A stretch of DNA of 64,000 nucleotides, from positions 186,001-250,000 of the forward strand of contig JAJSPD010000014.1 in NCBI GenBank assembly GCA_021307315.1, written 5' to 3'. The notes under the pieces were generated by a model that worked only from the letters and a program-made list of their open reading frames with translations, made no database searches and was not told where the DNA came from. Source of the DNA: Bisporella sp. PMI_857 (taxonomy: Eukaryota > Ascomycota > Leotiomycetes > Helotiales > Helotiaceae). The position numbers were made by a program, and so were the translations under genes. Shown in pieces: positions 59,072-64,000 of the stretch (position 1 is the stretch's first letter; every line of letters begins with the position of its first letter).

Positions 59072-60352
59072 GACTACAGCAGCAGCAGAACAACAATCAA
59101 ACAATGACTCCTACGGCGAGAGTTCAAATTGATTCTAAAGGGACGATGTTCCCGGCCGAGATCTTTTAAGGAACGGGGAAAGCCCTATTTACTTGGGCGC
59201 CGCCCGCCAGAAGGGCTTGAAGGGCTGGATATCGAGGGCGACCAATCAATGTTGTGCTATAAGAACCAACCTGCATGAGTAGCGACGAATTCCAAGCCGC
59301 AACGCAGAGCCACTCTGGCCACCGCAAAATAGAGTACACGTGCATTTGCATATTCGAGCTACATTGCCGTGGGTGGGCTGTACCTGTGCAGATGCCACCC
59401 CAAGTCCCACAGAAATTCAGAAAGATCACATGACACAACCGCGTCATCTTGTGACATTGTCAGTATATATCTGTTAGGGACGAGAAGAGAGTTGAGGACG
59501 CGTTAGAATAGCGCTTTAGTATTAATCTCAGCTTGTGAAAACTATACTAAAAGTTGAAGGCTGAAAGCCAAAACAAAACAACAACAACAACAACAAAAAG
59601 GTTCAATTGTTGTATTAATTAAATACTTATCTTTACTTTACGACTTTGGGTTCAGGAGGCACCTCTTTTTTCGCCGACCTTTTACTTGGGGGAAGCCTGG
59701 GCCACACTACCTCAAGACGTCCCTCAGCCGCCTCAAAGACCTAGGCCCCAAAATTCTACAAGCCCGCCCCCTGCCTGCAAACGAGATGCAGGAATTCGTT
59801 GTAGAGCCCTTGAGAACAGTGTTGCTGGAGATATTATCCATGTCACTGACTGAGTTTGCCGGTTAGGTCGAGCTGGTAGCCTTGATGGTTCGATCTCTAG
59901 ACATAACACTTAACTTTTCCTGGGTGCCAAGCCGGTGACAACGAAGATCCCGCCTAGAGTCCTGAGAGCAGTTCACCATTTCGTGAGGAATCTTAGAATT
60001 ATAGGTTTGGATCACATTTGGCAGGGCGGCTCAACTGCGGCAGCTCCTTCCTGAGCTGCTGGATGCAAAGCTTTTAGTTCTTCCGGAGGCTGTCTAGTCA
60101 TTTACGAGTCAACCCAGGATTGGTGCACCTATCAATAATCTCGCATCTTTAGTTCATCTGCGCTTGACAGCTGCTAGGCTGGATCTGTAACAATGTATCT
60201 CATTAATGCAAACTTCTGCTTGTAGATGAAACGCGAAAGAGTTTATTGTAAAGACATGCTCTATGATGCCATCAGCAATACACTTGCCAAGAAGAAAAAT
60301 AAGCTAATTGTACCGACTTCTAAGTTGTGATATTGTCTACTCTTCAAGGCTC
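59072..60352. other. Intergenic region with possible coding relics
   Basis: An (AAC)n run lies at about 59,577-59,597. From ~59,640 to ~60,200 the plus strand gives broken protein-like runs (SRLKDLGPKILQARPLP, EFVVEPLRTVLLEIL, LRQLLPELLDAKLLVLPEAV, NLASLVHLRLTAARLDL) in changing frames with stops. This looks like a decayed gene of unknown type. Confidence 0.4.
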
Positions 60353-61427
60353 CTACGCTGCTACCCTCTTTGGATTCTTTAGCTGCGATACATTAATTAA
60401 CTTTGTCCAGCCCTCTGCGCTTACGCCTCCAAACTGCACTGTCCCCGACGGCAAAACTACAAATCCTGCTGTTGATACATTCGTCAGCGGCTTCTCAATC
60501 TGATCTGTTGTTAACAGATCATTGATATTAGCCGCGAGAAGGAGCGCAGTACACGGCTCCTTAAATCCAGGGAATGGTCCGCTCGTATCGCGTTTCTTAT
60601 ACGCGTTGGCGTCTATATCCTCGGGTAAGACCAACTCTGGTTCCGCATAAGGCCCCTCCGGGTTCCACAAGAGAAAGACTTGGCGGGTGAGCGAAACAAC
60701 GATTACGAATTCGGTTGCTGGTATGGATTCATCTGGTGGAGTGGCTGTGCCGGAAATAACGAGCTGGCCTAGCTGAAGAAAAAATACAGGAAGGGTTGAA
60801 AGGCCAGGGATGGGCTTTGTGGGTTCCACCGGTGGGTATTTTGCGTACGTGAGGCTGGTATTTGGGTAGGTCCTATCCCTTAGATAATCAGCAGGCAAAA
60901 GGCTGCTATGCGAGAACCGCAGGAAGCAGTAAGTCTTCTTGCCAGCAGCTGGGGTGAAGTTGCCAAGTGGCAGTGGAGGTAGACTTTGTTGAAACGATCT
61001 TGAAAAGAGAAAGGTGCTGTAGGTGGGTGGATCATCATAGGTGATATTGCGGAGAGTGGTAAGTAAGTCAGTTGGGGGATTAAGTGGGGTCGACAAGATC
61101 CTTTCTGCCTCATCGGCGAGGTGGGCGATGTGCCAGCGGTGAAAAAGGGTTTTGTCTACCGCAGGCGGTTGGGCAAGGCTGCGTTGGAGACCGGCATCTG
61201 AGGAGAGTCAGTGGTCGGCTCATATGAAAAAAAAAAAAAAAAAAAAAAAAAAGGATTTGTTGGTAAGCAGTGTCGTTGTAAGATGGAAGACCATTGCCAC
61301 ATCCAGAGTTTCAGTATAGAGGGTTTAAGTTATGGTACTCACCATCAAGTGGAGGGTCCATCGCTACGATAGTCTCAAAGCGCTTTACTAGCTCTGCACT
61401 GAGCGTAATCGGCGCGGGTGGAGCCAT
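60353..61427 (-). CDS. Conserved fungal protein of unknown function, 309 aa
   Basis: Two exons: 61427-61343 and 61197-60353, joining DPPLDD to AGLQRSLAQPPAVDKTLF. The intron (145 nt) holds a run of about 26 T on the coding strand. The protein begins MAPPAPITLSAELVKRFETI, has a folded middle (FFLQLGQLVISGTATPPDES, FVIVVSLTRQVFLLWNPEGP) and ends in INVSQLKNPKRVAA. No signal peptide or catalytic motif is evident. I recognise no name; it appears intact and spliced in phase. Confidence 0.7.
61226..61252. repeat. Poly-A tract inside an intron
   Basis: A homopolymer of about 26 A on the plus strand, within the intron of the minus-strand gene. Its length may be unstable. Confidence 0.65.
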
Positions 61428-62386
61428 AATGATTGTTGTCAAGTTCAAGTTGCTTGTTAGGAGAAGTGCAAGTGAAGTAGAAGTGGCCTATATGTTGAGA
61501 GGTTGGGATGATGTCTGGAGTCGTCTGGTAATTAATATAAACTTTAAGCAGCGAGGTGGGAAGGTTAGAGACAGCGTAGTCGTGAGTCTTGGTTCACTCT
61601 GTCACAAGATACCTTCGATCGACAGCTCAGGCAGCCTTGGTTCGCCGCACAATAACAACGCCAGCGTACAGAATCAACGCGGGAATCGATTCTGGATGCT
61701 TGATGTCGTATTTCAGCTTCCAGCAAGAGCCAATATAACCGCCATTCTTCATGGCACATAAGGAATTCTGGGAGTGAGTACCTTGGACGCCAGAGGAGAG
61801 GTGACTCTGTTGAAGCTGAGTACGACACCTTGAACCAGTGGCCGGGGTGCAGACTAGAATACAACGTCGATACACCCCTCTCCACAGAGATCGTAGCCGT
61901 TGTGAAGTTCTGTGGAGGTTGTATTCCAAGGATTAATATGAGAAAATATAGGTCATGTTGGGGATTAAGAACTGTTTCGTGAACGGTGCATGCGACGCTG
62001 TGGCTGGCTGAGTGGGGAGTGTATTTTCGTCACGTGGTCGCTGGCTCGCCGAACATTGATCCAACAGTCGGATGCAGGGCCTGCTCAAGACTGGGCTAAT
62101 GCAGTGGCTGGCGGAGCTGTAGAGAAGTGAGAGATGACGTTGTATACCTCAGAATTTACTGTGGCAGGGACAAGTAGGCAGTGATGCTCTCCTCTGGTTT
62201 GGCCTCCCTGGACAGATGCCCTCCGATGCTTCTAATGGCCTTGCATTATAAGAGCCATTGAATTTCCCTGCATTTTCATTTCTGTTTCAGTATGCAGCTA
62301 TGTTCTTCTCTTGATCTTATCTCCATCCAGAATTTCGATCACAGTTTATTCTATTAAGTCTTAAAACCCATATATCAGAATTCAAT
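61428..62386. other. Intergenic divergent region
   Basis: About 960 bp between the starts of the minus-strand unknown gene and the plus-strand gene at 62,387. Overlapping minus-strand ORFs (61,565-61,929) have no consistent frame. A TATA-like attataag lies near 62,244, about 140 bp before the ATG at 62,387. Confidence 0.45.
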
Positions 62387-63941
62387 ATGGCTGCCGCTCC
62401 TGTTCCTCTCCCCGGCAGGTTTTTTGCAGCACAAGCAAATCTATATGGGCTTGGTCATCGTCCTGCTCCAGCTGCACCTCCCCCGTACATACCTATGGCA
62501 CCCGTTCCTGGTTATCTCGGGCCACCAGTACATGTGGATGGTGCAGCATTAGCAACTGTTGCAAACGCAGCCATGGTGACGACAATTTTCGTCAACAGAC
62601 TTATTCAAGTCGACCCTCAATTCGCCCGCCAGTCCACGCTGGACTTTATAGATGCCGTTTCCTGGCGCGCCGACGTCCTATTTCCCAACACGTTTGTCGC
62701 TTTCTTCTACTCAAACAACCCACTGAACCCGGCCCTGGTCGCAAGAGCAAGAGTGGCTATGAGAAATCTTCAAATGGCGATAGCCCACGCTCGACATCTA
62801 GCCCTCCGCGCCCAACAAGGAATACTAGTGCCCCCATTTATCGCTGGTGTGGTTGCCACTGCTGCACTAATCGCAGCAAATCTGCAGCCGCCAGCAGGTT
62901 TCATGAACGGAGGCGGGTTCATGCCTCCCTTGGCCGGGCCAGCGAACCTGATGTTTCAAGGCCTGCCGCAGTTGCCCGTAAACTACAATCAGGTACCCTT
63001 GGATTCGCCTCTTGAGCTTCTTTATCAGACCATTGCCGAGGGCGCCTTGGCTGCTGCCGCTGTAGGGGCTGCACTAAATGTGCTTTATGGTATGTAATAT
63101 CTCCCTGATCTACACTTATCGGTTTTCGGCCTTTGGCAGATCACTTCTTTCCAAAAATCCATCCGTAAATGGTGGAAGATATAGAGCTGGTTATTTCGAA
63201 GCTATATTGGAATGGACTCTCCAGTCTCTAGTTTCCAAAAAATGTATACCAGTAGGCTAACTACGTTTACCATCTTTAGATGCAGCTTTTACAGCAATGA
63301 CAAGTACGGTATTCCCAAGGCTTCATAATGGCCATTCAAAGGTAGCCATGCTCTGTATTGGTACTGCTGGAATACTTGCACCAGGTGGAGCAGGCGTACG
63401 CGCAGTGGCGACCACAAACATTGAAGCACTCGAAACTTTCGATGACTTCCATATATTTCTGCTCAGGAATCGGCGTGATGGCCTAGCCAATCCTTACCGC
63501 GATTCTATAGTCAATCTCTCGTCATGGTTGAAAACGGGACGATCAAATGGTCAGGTCGGCGTTGTAAGAACATTTAACGCCTGGAATGCAAGTATCAATA
63601 TCGGGGTAGCCGCTGCAGACGCTGCAGTGCAGGCGGCATGGACGAACCACTGTACCGTGGCCCCGGGACCATGGAACATTGCGCCGCCTCTCCACCGTCT
63701 AAGCCGAGTGAATGTCCTCGGTCTCGCCTTTAACTGCGGGGCACAACATAACATTCATCTAGGCGGGATCCACAACGCGAAGAGATCGCGTTGCACAAGG
63801 TGCCGCACTATCTATCATTATCCTCATATGGCTGCTCTACTAGCTGAGCCTGCTCAGTATAGTAACCAAGTGTTTTCGAATTTTTATAGTTGTGCCGAGG
63901 TGACAATGTGGCAGAAATTGACAAATCGTGGAATACCATGA
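62387..63941 (+). CDS. Ala/Pro-rich protein of unknown function with a C-terminal Cys/His cluster, 454 aa
   Basis: Exons 62387-63089 and 63280-63941; the 190 nt intron is unusually long for this window. No signal peptide at MAAAPVPLPGRFFAAQANLY. The N-terminal ~55 residues are Pro/Ala-rich. Next come helices with small residues (VANAAMVTTIFVNRLIQ, IAGVVATAALIAANL, GALAAAAVGAALNVLY) that could be amphipathic or membrane-active. The second half has FDDFHIFLLRNRRDGLANPY and a cluster LAFNCGAQHNIHLGG...RCTRCRTIYHYPH, with Cys and His spaced as in a zinc site or HNH/deaminase-like folds. I do not recognise the family. It ends NRGIP before TGA. Confidence 0.7.
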
Positions 63942-64000
63942 TGTGGAAGACATGATGAAATATCTGTTCGGTTTTGAAAGGGAGTGATTGGCACACCGAA
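63942..64000. other. Right edge of the window
   Basis: The 3' flank of the last gene; nothing can be called. Confidence 0.5.

Noticed and set aside
61565..61929. Overlapping minus-strand ORFs that might make a small spliced protein
   Set aside because: No ATG in a useful position and no consistent splice model; frames disagree.
1..64000. Search for a secondary-metabolite or defence cluster linking the FAD monooxygenase, dioxygenase and GH5 genes
   Set aside because: They are separated by housekeeping genes and no backbone synthase, transporter or NLR-type gene is present.

Overview
The window is nuclear DNA of a filamentous ascomycete. Its genes carry many short introns (about 43 to 110 nt, GT..AG), lie on both strands with short gaps, and encode fungal proteins. 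Several lineage-restricted families (large protein at 3,290, DUF7624-like, DUF7918-like, Vps3844/DUF3844) look most like Leotiomycetes (Helotiales) relatives; that placement is from memory of the families, not a search. I joined exons by hand using splice signals and reading phase, so internal junctions are models.

Layout. 1-2,732: 3' end of a UDP-glycosyltransferase gene with six ubiquitin-interacting-motif-like repeats. 3,290-7,538: large conserved fungal protein of unknown function, with one reading-frame break. 7.5-13 kb: gene-poor DNA, with a possible small Cys-rich ORF and a SET-domain gene interrupted by an in-frame TGA. 13-26 kb: dense block with a putative mitochondrial membrane protein, Vps3844, an 'acetylserotonin methyltransferase-like' protein, UTP11, CMC1, a proline-rich protein with a myristoylation-type start and a long protein with a C-terminal Cys cluster. 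26-34 kb: gene-poor AT-rich DNA holding two tandem DUF7918-like paralogues. 34-50 kb: dense block with NAN1/UTP17, RPB10, a DUF7624-like protein, a GH5 hydrolase, a 2OG-Fe(II) oxygenase, a SERF/zinc-finger microprotein and an AT-hook/HhH protein. 50-64 kb: FAD monooxygenase, a C2H2 protein whose last exon carries kinase-like pieces, and two unknown proteins.

Housekeeping genes sit in divergent pairs sharing short promoters: UTP11/CMC1 (261 bp), NAN1/RPB10 (313 bp), membrane protein/VPS3844 (342 bp) and SERF/AT-hook protein (405 bp). Two SSU-processome genes and a shared RNA-polymerase subunit make ribosome production a recurrent theme. The accessory features that most deserve follow-up are the UIM-bearing glycosyltransferase, the DUF7918 pair with DNA- or SUMO-binding tails, the C2H2/kinase-like chimera and the Ala/Pro-rich protein at 62,387. 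I saw no CRISPR array, rRNA, convincing tRNA or intact transposon.
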